Assembly (NCBI GenBank): GCA_029204225.1
Contig: CM055099.1
Location: 61,473,753 to 61,537,752, forward strand
Direction of reading: 5' to 3'
Source: Diphasiastrum complanatum
Taxonomy: Eukaryota; Streptophyta; Lycopodiopsida; Lycopodiales; Lycopodiaceae
Length of the DNA: 64,000 bases
In this document: one piece after another, positions 1 to 11,558 of the stretch
How positions within the stretch are numbered: position 1 is the first letter of the stretch
How the letters are laid out: every line of letters starts with the position of its first letter
Program-made: the position numbers and the translations under genes
Notes under the pieces: model-generated
Seen by the model: the letters and a program-made list of their open reading frames with translations, nothing else
Told to the model about the DNA's origin: nothing
Database searches by the model: none

Positions 1-619
1 CGAATACAGATTAACTCATGCCTAACTAGAAACAATCATGATAGATGTCCCAACCGACGATTATGGCCAATTGGCTTTGATAAAATCCAAAATTTTCAAA
101 CATTAAACTTAGCTCAATTGCAAGAATTTGCATGTCCCTTGGCCAATTGGGCACTACTTCCAGAAAGTTGCACTCCTTCACCAACACGAGTTTTACTTCA
201 AAAGAATCACACTTCGTCAATAGACGTGTAGTAATGACCAAAACTTCCACAAGACACTGATATAGCTGAGCAAAAATGTCTCTATGGTGATGAAATTGGT
301 CTCCTTGACAATGTACAAATTCCTTCTCCTCTTGGAAATTGATGTTATGTCTAAGACTACCTGACATAATAAATGAGATGTGCAATCTTCAATCCTATGG
401 AGTCCAATTACAAAATATCACAAAATCTTAGACCATAAACTACATCATGCATAGCTTGGGTATCCATGATGCACCATCAAACATCGGACATCCATCACAC
501 AATACAATGGTTAAACAATTTGAATACAAATCTAAAGCATTGGCAAGCAAAATCAAAAAGCTAAACAATGAATCAAATAGCTAGACAAAAGTTGATGTTG
601 AATATACATATATGAGCTC
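1..619. other. Unassigned AT-rich DNA
   Basis: No gene is recognised here. A 119-codon open frame on the minus strand (26-385) has no motif I know and no splice context, so I do not call it. The stretch lies left of the last recognised PPT1 exon on the same strand, so it could be intron or downstream sequence of that gene. Confidence 0.4.
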
Positions 620-812
620 ATGTCATGACTCGTGAGTCATAATCCAAATGAGTCCTCACTATTCAGTCATGTCATGCGTGAGTCATAATCCAAATGAGTC
701 CTCACTATTCAGTCACGTCATGCGTGAGTCATAATCCAGATGAGTCCTCATTATTCAGTCATGTCATGCATGAGTCATAATCCAGATGAATCCTCACTAT
801 TCAGTCATGTCT
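620..812. repeat. 46-bp minisatellite, about 4 copies
   Basis: The phrase GTGAGTCATAATCC recurs at 632, 678, 724 and 770 (the last with one base changed), which gives an exact 46-bp period. Units also share ATGAGTCCTCACTATTCAGT and differ by only a few substitutions, so this is a recent local expansion. No coding frame runs through it. Confidence 0.9.
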
Positions 813-1409
813 CATGACAAATCGACCTAGATTCTAGACTATAGATTCTACAGTGATCAATGATCTATATTTAGGTCCTCGTAATCCTCCTAGAAAGGGG
901 TGGCCTCATAGCATGTTCCTCGTCATCGTCGTCATCCTCCTCCCCACCTTCTTGAGTCCTCATAAGACGGAGACCCCTCACTCTCGCTCTTCTTGTTGAA
1001 GCCACTCCAGCTGCTCTCCAAATGCTGCTCATCAGCATAAGCTCGTAATGCAGCTCAAGTCACAAGCCCCACATTGCATAGATTTGCAGCCATTAGAAAA
1101 TAACCAAGATTCGAGAGGTACTAATCCATAAAATTTTAAGATTTCCTATTGTAATTTGTAAATTACAACTTTCAAGCAATCTTGATCAAATTATAAGCGA
1201 TCAAGCACGCTGATCATGCCACGACTTGTCACTCATGTCACACAATTCAAGATTTCAACAATTAATTTTCAAGTTTCAACTTTCAATACTCAAGTTCAAG
1301 AAGTTCAAGCTCAAGTACAAATGATTACCTACATCAATGCAATGAGTATAGCATGGGGATGCACCCTCCATCACGTCCTTCTCTCGTAGGAGATCACAGA
1401 TCAACCCTG
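813..1409. other. Unassigned DNA
   Basis: No gene is recognised. On the minus strand 890-1010 reads as an acidic, Asp/Glu-rich stretch resembling the acidic tail region of the LINEs further right (near 56900), but the match is too short and low in complexity to call. Confidence 0.35.
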
Positions 1410-1838
1410 ACCTAGATGAGAGTGAGGACGATGATGTTTCCCGACATAGAGGCCAGAGACGACACACTATTCAAAGTCATGCTGTTCAGAAAGCTACCAA
1501 ACACACTCACAGAAAATGCCCTCGACATACATTGGTCCTACCTCAAGTCATTGACATCCACAACATACATTGGTCCTACCTCCAACTATACCCATTACAT
1601 CTTTCTTCAGTCGCAGCAGGATTTGACATTACCATTACCATTACTATTACAATGTTTTAGTAGTCGGACCCTCGTTTCTAGTTTCATTTTGTGATACTAG
1701 CAGTCATACTTCGTAAATTTTCTCTTTACTGTTATTGGAGACGTTTTATACACTCCCATTTGCACCACATACTTGACATGTACTACTTGTCTTATATGCC
1801 TTTCGGCATGGAAAAGACATTAATAAAGCTTTCTTTAT
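1410..1838 (+). mobile_element. LINE 3' end fragment (same family as at 56-64 kb)
   Basis: From about 1700 to 1838 the sequence closely matches the 3' untranslated end of the minus-strand LINE at 56487-58450. Shared features are GGAGACGTTTTATA, CACATACTTGACATGTACT, the hairpin TGCCTTTCGGCA and the final block GGAAAAGACATTAATAAAGC. Upstream, 1410-1640 is more degenerate but has the same acidic-tail character. This is the only one of the five 3' ends here without a (CT)n run; CTTTCTTTATTT follows instead. The left boundary is uncertain. Confidence 0.7.
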
Positions 1839-3539
1839 TTCCCACCAAAACCCTAACCTCAACTAGCCCTCTCTATCCTGTGTCATGGCCCTTTGAAATG
1901 TGAGGCACTCTCCCTAAAAGATCATCAACTCGTTATAGGCCAATTGCTCTGCCACATCTGGATTCTGGTACAAGCTTTTGGAGGTATTCGAACCACCCAG
2001 CCTCAAGCTCACGATAGTGGAACTACTCAAGACCAGATTTCTTCCATACAAGATGCAGCACACATGGACAACTACTGCATGTAAAGGCCTGTGGAAGTAA
2101 TTCCATCTCTCTTCTTGCTAGACCTTATCTCCCAAATCTGGTGAATTAAGAAATAGATAATACCAATGGGACGTTAGTGTCAATTGAATGTCGGCAGTTG
2201 GCAAAGTTCAAATCTAAGACAAAATTTTCTAAAATGGAAATCAAAGGGACTAGATTCAAGATTATATTTGAACAAGAAGACACTGAGATCCGGAAGATTC
2301 AGAAAATCATGATGAGAAATCAAAATTGGAATAATAGATTCAAGATATAACTCACAAAACAAAGTGTTGTGAAGCGATCAAGCTGCTCACGCAACCTAGC
2401 CATGAACTCAAAGAGAAGGTCCATGGTGCAGGCCGCAAGACAATGCACAGCAGCTACAACAAAACAACAATCAACCTCGCCTCATCCCAAAAGGTCGACG
2501 ACAAGAAAATGGTCACAAATCACCTCGATCAAAACTAAATCGATCCGCTCCACTCTACCCATGGGTTAGAAAAAACCATCTGCCCAAGTGTCATGTACCT
2601 TTATGAGCCACTCCAAAACTATAAATATGAATGCAATCTTGAAGATAAACAACACATCAAAGCAAAATTCAAATACACTAGCCCCAAACCCAATTATTGC
2701 ACTGTTAATCTAGATTTTAAAGCCAAGGTCGAAGTTCAAAGCACATAGCAATGTGCATGTAACTTAACTAACTCTCTCAATTATCTCCTAACTCTCCTTT
2801 CTATCCTAACATTAATTTCACTCCCTTGTCTTCTTCACTTCCTCCTGCCTCTCTTTCTCTCCTTTCCCCTCTCCTCTCTCTTTTGAACTCTCTCCCTTCC
2901 ACTTTGCAAAACGGCGCAAAGTCAACAAGGAAGTTATAGAGAGCGGGGTGGTGAAGGATGTGTGGATTTTCCCTTATGAGGTTTAAAAGGAAAGGCCAAA
3001 GAGGCAGCAATGTAAAAAGATGCGGTAAGGAAAGCCGCTTGTGAGTCCAGTTGACTACCATGGAGAAGGGGTGGAGTCAAGAAGCAAGAGACATCTGACA
3101 AACTAGCATATCTAGAAATTGAATGTGTACATGGGTGCACGCACAAGTGTGGGGTGAGAAGATGACTGAGGGGATGGGAGATAGCCATCGTGACACTTGA
3201 TTCAAGTTAGTGACCACCAAAACAGGAGGGGAGAGGAGAGGTTTTGACATGGGCTTGAGTTATGGACTACAGGCTACAGGCTTACTAGGTTACTCTGCAT
3301 ATATTTTGCAAGCCTTTTTACATTTAGTGTTGTTTATACTTTTGTTCCTAGTTGAACATTTTACATTATTCATGTATAGGCCCCAGAGCCTTTTTTATAC
3401 TTATGACTGGCCTTGGGCCCTATTTCTAACATTGACTTGCCAAGTGCCTTTATTTATTGAGTCATATGTGGAGTGGGCTGTGATTGGGATTTTATGAGAG
3501 AGTTTTGGGATGTTTTTGACATGACAGTGGTATTTCTAA
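1839..3539. other. Unassigned DNA
   Basis: About 1.7 kb with no recognised protein. It includes a CT-rich stretch at 2765-2890. The longest open frame (3210-3497, plus strand) encodes a hydrophobic, low-complexity peptide with no known motif. I see no terminal repeats or target duplications that would define an element. Confidence 0.35.
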
Positions 3540-3782
3540 ACATATTTCGAGCACCATTGGGGTGAAGCAGGGTTGCTCTCTTTCACCGGCTACCTTTTGA
3601 TTATATATTGATGAGCATTTCACAGTGTGGTGGATCTGGTTGTAGACTAGGCGACATTCTAATTTCCATTCTTCTTTGTGCCGATGATGTGGTGCTAGTC
3701 TCTTCGACTAGAGAGGGCTTATAGCAATAGTTGGATTATCTACAGGACTTTTCACCAGCTTGGAACATTGCGAAGACCAAGG
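3540..3782 (+). mobile_element. LINE reverse transcriptase fragment
   Basis: Pieces of LINE reverse transcriptase can be read: GVKQGCSLSP, then LYIDE, then a CADDVVLVSS active-site box (the YADD equivalent, Tyr changed to Cys), then an NIAKTKA stretch matching the TKKTK region of the better copy at 58.5-60.1 kb. Stops interrupt the frame, so it is dead. It ends abruptly at the terminal repeat of the neighbouring hAT element, which seems to have inserted here. Confidence 0.75.
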
Positions 3783-3932
3783 CAAGGTTGCATCGAACCG
3801 CGGTTCGAACCACCGAATCGAACGGATCTGATTCGAACAGTTCGAACCATTCAAATCGACTGTTGACAGAAAAGCCCTTTTCCGCGCCCGAGCCTCGAGT
3901 TTCGGGAGAGAGGGAGAGAAAACCACGTCCGA

Positions 3933-3935
<3 letters not shown>

Positions 3936-3968
<33 letters not shown>

Positions 3969-4005
3969 GTGTGTTTGTGCATTGTGTGTGTTGTGTGAGA
4001 GAGAT

Positions 4006-4049
<44 letters not shown>

Positions 4050-4090
4050 TGATTGTGTGATATTGTGTGTGTGAGTGATTGCGCGCGTGC

Positions 4091-4139
<49 letters not shown>

Positions 4140-4340
4140 TTGAAAGTTGAGATTTTGTGTGCGTGTGTGTGGGGGGGGGGGGGTGTGTGTGAGTGATTGT
4201 GTGCTAGTGTGTGTGAGAGATTGTGTCACGTGTGTGTGTGACAAAGTGTGTGTGTTTGTGTCAGTGTGTGTGAGACTTGAGTGATTGTGTCACGTGTGTG
4301 TGTGTGTGTGTGTGTGTGATATTTTGTGTGTGTGTACAGT
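3936..4340. repeat. Compound (AG)n/(GT)n microsatellite with a G run
   Basis: (AG)n covers about 3936-3964, followed by GT runs at roughly 4010-4046, 4094-4138 and 4289-4318, and a run of about 14 G at 4169-4182. It sits in the 5' part of the hAT element, before the transposase exons. Open frames through it are repeats of His-Thr or Ser-Leu and are not genes. Confidence 0.95.
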
Positions 4341-4761
4341 GTGACATGTGTGTGTTGAAATCAGTGTGGGGCTTGGGCATTGTGAGAGGGGTGTGGGACC
4401 TGGGTAGTTAGAAGTTAGAACTTAGAACTTAGCAGTTAGGGTTAGAACTTAGAACTTAGAAACTAGATTAGAATTTAAAATTTAGGGTATACTACATTGA
4501 TATTATAGAGAGAGAGAGAGAGCCACCAGTGACCATGTCGAGGGATAGGGATCCATTGAGGAGGTCGGACCACAGCACGTTGTACAGGTATATATATTAT
4601 ACTTATTACAATTTACTATAATGTTAAATGGTAATTTGTAAATGTTAATGTTAAATGTTCATTGTTCAATGGCGATTGATTATTAACAATAGATTATGGT
4701 TCACTAAGCACTTGAATTCGGAATTCCAAAGTCATGCACATAGCATTGTATGGTTGTGCAG

Positions 4762-5840
4762 GTGGTCACAGATAATGCGTCAAACTGCGTCTCCATGGGT
4801 AGGCTCGTTAATGAGACCTACCCCCACATCTTTTGGACACCTTGTGATGCACACTGCCTGGACTTGTTGGTCGAGGATGTGGCCAAGATTCCATAAATTG
4901 TGGAGGTGGTGCGTATTGCACAGTTCTTGGTGAGATTCGTCACCAAGAAGCCCAGGGTCCTGGCCATGTTCAAGAGACAGTCCACCTTGGATGTCTTGAG
5001 ACCTGCCCCCACCAGGTATCAAGTTGCAAGTTGCAACTCAAATTTGAATGCGCTTCTATTGGTAAGTATTTACTGTTTAGTTAGTAGTGGTAAATATTTC
5101 ATGCATGTGCCATGTATTGTGTTGTCATAAGTTAGAACTTAGAACTTGTCACTTGTGCCCTGAGCAGGTTTGCATTTATGTTCCTGGTCCTGGAACGATT
5201 GTTGAAAGTTCATCAAGGCTTGAGGCAGATGGTTGTTGTCATTGACTGGGCACAGTGGGGGCCATCACAGGAGCCCAAGAGTAAGAGATTCGAGCGGACC
5301 GTTATGTATTCACCATTTTGGGATGAGGCTCGATCAATTGTGGTGGGCCTACAGCCCATCTACATTGTCCTGCGTCTTACAGATCGAGAGGGCTACACAT
5401 TGGGCCTCTTGTACGAGTTCATGGACAGGCTGGGCGAGCAGTTGAGCCTTTGCACGACCATTAGCCCAGAGAGGTATATCAAGATTCAAATTTCAAATGT
5501 AGTATGTAGTATGTAGTATGTAGTATGTAGTATGTACTATATAGTATAATTACTAATGTGTCTTCAATCTTGATTCTTGCAGGCTTGCGGAGGTCCGGCT
5601 CCTTTGGTTGAGCAGGTGGGAGTGGTTTCATAAGCCCCTGCATGCCATGGCCCACATACTCCATCCACTTTGGAGGAATGAGGAGCAGTTCACAGATAGG
5701 GAGCTCAGGGATGGCTGGAATGCCTATATCTTCCGAGTTTATCTTGATGTACGCAAGCAAGATAACCTGCTGGATGAGCTCCATATTTTCAGGGAAGAGA
5801 CCTTGGGAGTTTGCCACTGGCCCGGCACTTTTGAGAGGGG
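4762..5840 (+). pseudogene. hAT transposase, DUF659 type, three exons seen
   Basis: Exon 4762-5015 starts after TTGTGCAG and reads VVTDNASNCVSMGRLVNETY, then PHIFWTPCDAHCLDLLVEDV: the DUF659 core with the catalytic-type Asp and the PC.AHC box. A TAA interrupts it just after KIP. Exon 5168-5473 contains FAxMFLVLERLL and FWDEARSIVVGLQPIYIVLR. Exon 5583-5840 contains RLLWLSRWEWFHKPLHAMAH. All three have clean AG/GT borders in phases that join in frame (0-2, 1-2, 1-2). The BED finger is not seen upstream and the C-terminal dimerisation domain is missing. Apart from the stop and the missing ends it reads well, so decay is modest. Confidence 0.85.
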
Positions 5841-7365
5841 GTAATAAACTGATCATGGTCCATTACAGTTTAAACTTGTTACTTCACATTTTACTGCACA
5901 ATTAGTCAATCATATTGTAACTTGTTGGAACTTGGTTGCAACTTGCTAGTAGTAAGTAACTGCCCCTTGAACTGTGATTCAGGCCAGCTACGTCCCGTGT
6001 CATGGTGACATACGAGTCTTCCACACACCACTTCCGCACATTTCTGGTTTTCAGTGGATTTCTGCTCCACGACCTATGCTACAGGACAGGATACTTTGGG
6101 GCCTCTGGTGGAGTTGCATGTTTGTACAGATCGGTGTATCCTCCTCCTATTCGGTTGGTGTCTCAGGATACTTGTGGCTTCAGATTACTGCATCCTTCTT
6201 GGGGCTGGACGAGGATTTGTTTGTTGCAGTGTGCTACTTTGCTCCCCACAATTCAGTGTTTATGGATTTGGGAGGTGATCCTTTTCAAGCCCTTTCTGAC
6301 ATCGTTGCTAGACTCTCTCTATAGGGTTACATATTGCTTGCAGGGGACTTTAACGCACGCATAGCCACTCACCAAACTGAGTTCTATGTTGACAGACTCT
6401 CTCTTCATCCGTTGGATACCTCTTATGCCCGTTATTATTAGGACTCATCAGCAACGGTTATGCTTTTTGGAGAACAGCTTCTGAGGTTGGCTCAAGCACA
6501 CGGTCTCATTATCCTTAACGGTCCTCTTCAATGGCCATCCTCCTCTGCATATGCTTGCCACCCATTTGGTGGTGGTCACAGCGTAGTGGACTATTTCATT
6601 GCATCTTCTGCTTTATTGCCCCGCCTGGCATCCTTCACCATCTCTACCCCGATGCTCGCTGATCACTCTCTGCTCTACCTCTCCTTCTCCCCAGCACCAA
6701 GTTCCTTCCCTCTTTGTTCGCCCCATCCGCTATCGTATACCTCCTCATCAATCTCAGGCCTATGTTGCCCACGTCTCTCGTCTTCTGGACCACTTTCCTT
6801 CCTCCTCTGATGTCACTACCCAAGCCGCCTCCTTGACACACGCCCTGACTACCGCCGCTCATGCCATTGCACCCCCTCGCCGCTTCTCTTCTCATCGTCG
6901 TACCCATAATAAATGGTATGGCAACAACTGTTCTTTCTTCCAAAAATATGTCGAGTTCCTCAAACTCTCCAATTCTACACTTTCTTCTTCCGCGGAGAAG
7001 CAACTTCGATCCCTTCTCCGTAAAAAGAAAGTGGCCTACTTTGATTCCCATTCCTCCTACCTCCTTCGCTGCCTACACTATGCTTCCTCGACTACTTTTT
7101 GGAGGATCTTTCTTCATAAGCCCCTATCCATTGCACCCATCCCTCTTCAATCCTGGGTCGACTATACAACCAACCTATATACAATTGCTCACCCTTACAT
7201 CTCTCTTTCTTCTCGTCCTACCCACTGTGACCTCTTTGCTCCTGACATGGTTGAAGCCACCATCTGCAAACTCAAGAACGATCGTACATCTAACATTGAC
7301 CTCCTTTTAGCCGAGCTCCTCAAACCAGTTGCCAAACTCGCCTCCCCTTTCCTGGCCGCTTTTTT

Positions 7366-7455
7366 TTTTCCGGTTCGAACCCAAAAAAAACATTTAGAAC
7401 CAGGCCGATTCGAACTAGCAGTTCTTTGAACGAACCGCGATTCGACACAACACTG
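7366..7455. mobile_element. hAT terminal fragment inside LINE
   Basis: The last 25 bases, read on the minus strand from 7455, match the left end at 3783 in about 20 of 25 positions, including TCGAAYCGCGGTTCG. The adjoining 65 bp are rich in TTCGAAC words, like the start of the element at 3783. Only this tip remains: the rest of that hAT copy and about 250 bp of LINE are gone, so a deletion followed the insertion. Confidence 0.6.
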
Positions 7456-7862
7456 CTATGTACTATCATTGAGGAGGCAAAGCATATGGTCAAGAAGGTA
7501 TTTGCTTGTTTCATTGATCTCACTAAGGCCTTTGATACTGTTCCCCGTCATCTTTTGATCATCAGAGTACGTCAACTTGGCTTTTCCGACTCTATTCTCA
7601 CGACAGTGGTTGCTCTGTATGAGAGTGTTCTAGCACGTATTCGGCTGGGTACTGATTTGTCTTCTCCCATCCGTAGCACTGTTGGTGTCAAGCAAGGCTG
7701 TCCACTGTCCCCTCCGTTGTTTGCACTTTATATTGATGATCTTGAACGCCTCATTCGTGAAGAAGGTGGAGATGGTCGCCCGCTGACTCAATTGCTCATC
7801 CCCACTCTGCTTTATGCTGATGACATTGTTCTGATTTCTCCCTCACCAGAAGGGTTGCAGTG

Positions 7863-9688
7863 TCACTCAATAGCTTGCAAATGATCAGGGGTCTGTTTAA
7901 GAGCATGTATGTTCTTCCGTTTGCTGAGGAAGGTATGTAGAATATCTACGTTTCTATCCTTCTCTTCCCCCATAAAAGTAGGAGGCTTTAAGTCTTTAAA
8001 GACACTGGGATGAGACCGAATAGGCTCACCCGAAACTGATGGAAGTGGTGAAGGGGACAACTGAGAAGTGGAAGGAAGGCTTCCTTTCGCAAAGCTCAAA
8101 ATTAGACCTTTGAGTTCCGCGAACGAGTCGTCCACACTGGATTTGAAATTGGCTAGAGCCAGTTTCAATTCATCCACCTCTGTTACCAAGTGGAGATACT
8201 ACTCCTTGGTAACCAAATCGTCGAGTTCTTTGGCGAATTGTTCTTGTTCCTCCACCTCCATAGGTTCTTTCCCTTTACTGAACTTCAGAGATTCCGTTTC
8301 TAATTCATCAATGCCTCTTGTCGAGGATTGATCAGGTCCCTGAGAAGTGGTCATTTTTCGAAATAGAAAAGAGTGTCTGTTGTTCCTTCTTAAAAAAAAG
8401 TCAAAAAGACTAATAAGAACTGTACAAAGGAGGGAAAGGAAACTTAGCTCTTTCTGAGGACCGTACTTCCAGAGAGAGTCTCAAGAAAAACCCTTTCAGC
8501 TCTTCTGTAACTGTTTGCAGACCTGCTATCCAGAAAAAATCAAAAACCAGGGCCCCAAAATGCAAGCAAATTTTGTCCTTTCTGGTTACCTGCCCTCACT
8601 GTCTGAGTAACGCTCTTGCTGCTCCAAAATCCAAGAAAATTGAAGCCAAAAACTTCTGACAATTTCTAATTTTTGAGAAGGACCCCCCTTGCTATCAGGC
8701 TAGCAACTCAGTTACTCCAAAAAATTCAGAATTGGAGCCCAAAAGAAAGATCTGAAAGTCCAGAATTTGGGAAGGCTATTACTCGCTGATCTGGCTGCTC
8801 TGAGAAATCAGATTCCAAAGCTTGAATCTGTAGGCAAAAATCCGATTTGACTTATTGAAGACCCTCGCTGGCTGGCAAACAGTTTGATGGGCCTACCAAA
8901 TCCAGATTTAAAGCCCAAAAAGTATCTACAATTCTGATTTGGATGGCTAACTGCCCTCGCTGTCTGGACAGCGACCTGACTGCTCAAAGTTCCTCTGATT
9001 TGAGACCAAAAGTGGTTCCAAAAATCAGAATTTAAGGAGGTACCTTCAGCGCTGGACCTGCACTATCTTTTCCCTTCAAAATCCGCTCAGACTACTCGAA
9101 TCTGCTCTTGGAAAACAGGGATAGATGACTGCTTCTGCAGCGATGGACCTGTACTACAGTTCCGATCCAATCTTCGCTCAGACAGTTCCAATAGAATTTC
9201 CACAATAGATAGCTGTCTCTATAGCGATGGATCTGTACTAACAATTGCTGAAAGTTGGAAAGAGATTCTGTACACTCTACTAACTTTCTCTATTCCTGAA
9301 ACCTAAGCTCCCAAAGATGGAGATGGCTCTGATACCAGTGTTAAAGGTCTCAATACCACAGTAGGGCAAACACTAACTGATCCACCCAACCTTGCCTACT
9401 CCCTGATATGGAGCAAGCCCCTCCTAGCCCAGTGTGAGGACTGGTAGCATGCATACTGCCAGGTGTCGGCCAAGTGGCATTGACGTGGCCGACTGCACGT
9501 CGGGACCCAACGTGGGGCCCTATCCTACTGACAGGGTCCCTATGTTGTGGTAGGCCCGCCATGGCTATGAACCGTGCCGGGGCACACTACTCACACTGTC
9601 TTGCCCTGTTGGACGTGTACGCTGGGCATGCCCCTGGCTGTGCATCTTGTGTTCTCTAGGGTTTGGCACTGGTTACGTGCTCGTAATA
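7863..9688 (-). mobile_element. Gypsy LTR remnant, one LTR plus part of gag
   Basis: A truncated relative of the young Gypsy at 16246-22047. The LTR is 9339-9688, followed on its inner side by the initiator-Met primer site (CTCTGATACCAG on the plus strand). The leader and part of gag extend down to 7863. The gag part matches the equivalent region of the young copy closely. The other half and its LTR are absent. It lies within the LINE, whose middle is missing at the same place, so insertion and later deletion are likely. Confidence 0.9.
9339..9688 (-). repeat. Gypsy LTR (remnant copy)
   Basis: About 350 bp, clearly homologous to the 358-bp LTR pair at 16246-16603 and 21690-22047 but with visible substitutions and small gaps, so it is older than that pair. 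Confidence 0.9.
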
Positions 9689-10352
9689 GATATCCCCCGG
9701 GAGCTTCACCTATGTCACTTGTGCTCGTTGCAGGAGGTGGAAGATGAAGCCCATTTCCTCCTCAGATGTCCGTTGTATTATGAGATACGGGGGAGGTATT
9801 ATTGTCTCTTTCGCGATGGCCCGCATACACTTCGCATTTTTGTCTCCTATCCTGATGCTCGTTGCTTGGGACTTCTTGTTCGTGAGATGCTTACTCTCCA
9901 TCAATCTCATCTGCCTGTACCAGATCACCTGGGGTTAGACCCCAGCAGGTGCTTCTCACTGGCTTCTTTCAGACTCGAGCACATGCTAATGACTCCGATG
10001 ATGAGATTCCTATCCCTGTGCCACGCGGAAAAAGCCCAGATGTAGTCGCCACTTGCCTCCATCAAGGCCCACTGTACACTCTACTCAGCGGACACTTCAC
10101 ACTTACTTTCGCTGATATGTACTTATTCTCCACTTGGCCGGGGTTGTGGGCATTGGTACTTTTTCTGTAGTTCTTTTGTTATACATGGCCCGGGTTGTGG
10201 GCTTATTTCACTTCTGCTTTGTTCTACTTTGATTCGCAGCTAGTTTATAGCATTTTACGGCCACGTCCTTCTATGGATGATGCTCCCACTGTTGCTTGTA
10301 CATATTTTCTTTTTGGTCTTATGAACCCACGGGTGCCCAAAAGACGTTAATA

Positions 10353-10355
<3 letters not shown>

Positions 10356-10403
<48 letters not shown>
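10356..10403 (+). repeat. (CT)n tail at LINE 3' end
   Basis: A pure CT run of about 48 bp starts directly after AAGACGTTAATAAAG, the conserved end of the LINE 3' untranslated region. There is no poly(A) between. Confidence 0.95.
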
Positions 10404-10406
<3 letters not shown>

Positions 10407-10872
10407 TCCCAATTCTAGGAGTTCTTAAGTGATTGTGTACTATTGCCCATCTTTAAACTAGCAGCACGCAATGGCTTTGTGAAAGCCTACAAAAGTAGCA
10501 AAAAATTCACTAACATTACGTCAAAACACCTCAAACTCAAACTAGACACATACCCCAAAAGCACAAACTAGGATGACATTATTGGTAGCTTATAAGAATA
10601 TATTATACAACAAAGAAATAATAGGCCCTTGCTTGCTAGAATAATTTTGAAACTGCAAGGAAATTGAAATTTGCACAAGATCAACAACAGGCTTTAAAGT
10701 AGTCATGTGATTTACTACATCTTTCAATCTTCATCCTTAAAGAGAAATTATTCAAAGAGAATACTGAATATACAGGCAAACCTCTCACTATAACATTCAT
10801 CACCTGCAAATTTATGTGAAACTAAAAGATCAAATTTACTTTGAGAACAAGCAAAGAACAAAAGAAACCTAC
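10404..10872. other. PPT1 intron 3 sequence (part)
   Basis: AT-rich sequence between the LINE tail and PPT1 exon 3, with no further PPT1 exon visible. The segment after LNEY in known plant proteins (a stretch like LGASSLLLVFSYP) was looked for on the minus strand from 10872 down to 1 and not found. Confidence 0.5.
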
Positions 10873-10994
10873 CTGTATTCATTTAGTTGGAGTAATATAC
10901 CCAGCCCCAACAAGAGCTGAAATCCCAAAAAGCTGAGGCCTTGAAAGGGTGTTAAAAGCCCTGATGCAATTGGTCTCAGCTTTGTTCTTTCAAC
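10873..10994 (-). CDS. PPT1: PPT1 exon 3: RPIASG loop and a membrane helix
   Basis: A 122-bp exon after TTGTAG and before GTAGGT. It encodes [20 protein letters not shown] and then [20 protein letters not shown] plus two bases. It joins exon 2 in phase 0 across an 18,986-bp intron. The protein order and strand agree with exons 1 and 2, which ties both sides of the retroelement block to one gene. Confidence 0.92.
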
Positions 10995-11514
10995 CTACAA
11001 GCAAATCAACAAATCTTATTCAGATGGAGAACAAAAAATATACACAAAAAAGATTGTAAATGAAATCAGTTGAACTCATGCAAAACATTCTAGATATGAC
11101 AAATAAGAAACAATTTTCATAACTAAGGCAAGAACAAGATGCATCAAGAATATAGGCTTCAAACATTACAGTGAAGTTGGTGATGCTTTGAATAAATTTA
11201 CATGCTTTGTGAGCTACTAGAACTACCAAATTATTCATTTGAATTATGAATTATGAGTATTTCAATCATAGACACCGGTTCCATACCTTTCTAGTACAGA
11301 ATGTACTACATTTATTTTAAAACTAATAAAAATTTTGATTTAAAATTGGTTGTCTTAGTACTTTAATGGCCTGATCTAAATAACATTCCTAATCACGATA
11401 TTTCCAACATAAACAGGCGTAGTGTTTGTAGGAAAGCAAGAGTCAAGCCACCAAGATCTAGTTATCAATCAATCTCCACAGAAAACAAGAGAGAAGAGGT
11501 TGGGCGCCCAACTC

Positions 11515-11558
<44 letters not shown>

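Larger units (their letters stand above)
3783..6004 (+). mobile_element. hAT (DUF659) DNA transposon, decayed, 3' end lost
   Basis: The left end starts CAAGGTTGCATCGAACCGCG inside a LINE reverse transcriptase. The block TCGAAYCGCGGTTCG recurs inverted at 7431-7455, so it is probably the terminal inverted repeat. Behind it lie about 400 bp of (AG)n and (GT)n, a short leader exon candidate (ATG at 4535, followed by a GTATAT donor at about 4588), and a split transposase (4762-5840). The body meets LINE sequence at about 6005, just after a residue run GPATSRVM that still looks like hAT. No 8-bp target duplication could be matched because the true right end is missing. Confidence 0.75.
6005..10403 (+). 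mobile_element. LINE (L1/Tx1-like), 5' truncated, interrupted twice
   Basis: Starts inside the endonuclease (a YESS motif equivalent to THES in the copy at 62.4 kb). It reads through GGVACLYR, FVAVCYFAPHNS, LLAGDFNARIATHQTEF and GGGHSVVDYFI (all endonuclease) to the start of reverse transcriptase at 7366. Reverse transcriptase resumes at 7456 with CTIIEEAKH, FIDLTKAFDTVPRHLL, GVKQGCPLSP and YADDIVLIS. About 84 residues are missing at the 90-bp hAT tip. A Gypsy remnant then replaces 7863-9688. The C-terminal finger LCHLCSLQEVEDEAHFLLRC follows at about 9715, then the 3' untranslated region with AAGACGTTAATAAAGC and a (CT)n tail. Several frame changes make it dead. Confidence 0.88.

Noticed and set aside
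26-385. 119-codon minus-strand frame as a host gene
   Set aside because: No motif, no codon or splice support, no match to the expected next PPT1 exon.
620-812. CRISPR-like regular repeat
   Set aside because: The 46-bp units abut without unique spacers, and the context is eukaryotic. It is a minisatellite.
2801-3061. Arg/Glu-rich frame in CT-rich DNA
   Set aside because: Low-complexity pyrimidine tract; no conserved domain.
3708-4244. 178-codon open frame rich in His-Thr and Ser-Leu
   Set aside because: It is the translation of (GT)n and (AG)n microsatellites. Similar Ser-Leu or Arg-Glu frames at 46249-46920, 55446-55640 and 61157-61411 are the same artefact.
3783-7455. A single hAT element spanning both end-like sequences
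   Set aside because: The LINE pieces on the two sides are not collinear, the flanking 8 bases do not match (GACCAAGG and CTATGTAC), and the LINE between 6005 and 7862 is itself collinear across the tip. Two events are simpler.
10404-10872. Next PPT1 exon
   Set aside because: An acceptor-like TTTGCAG occurs on the minus strand near 10805, but the following translation does not resemble the expected UbiA segment.
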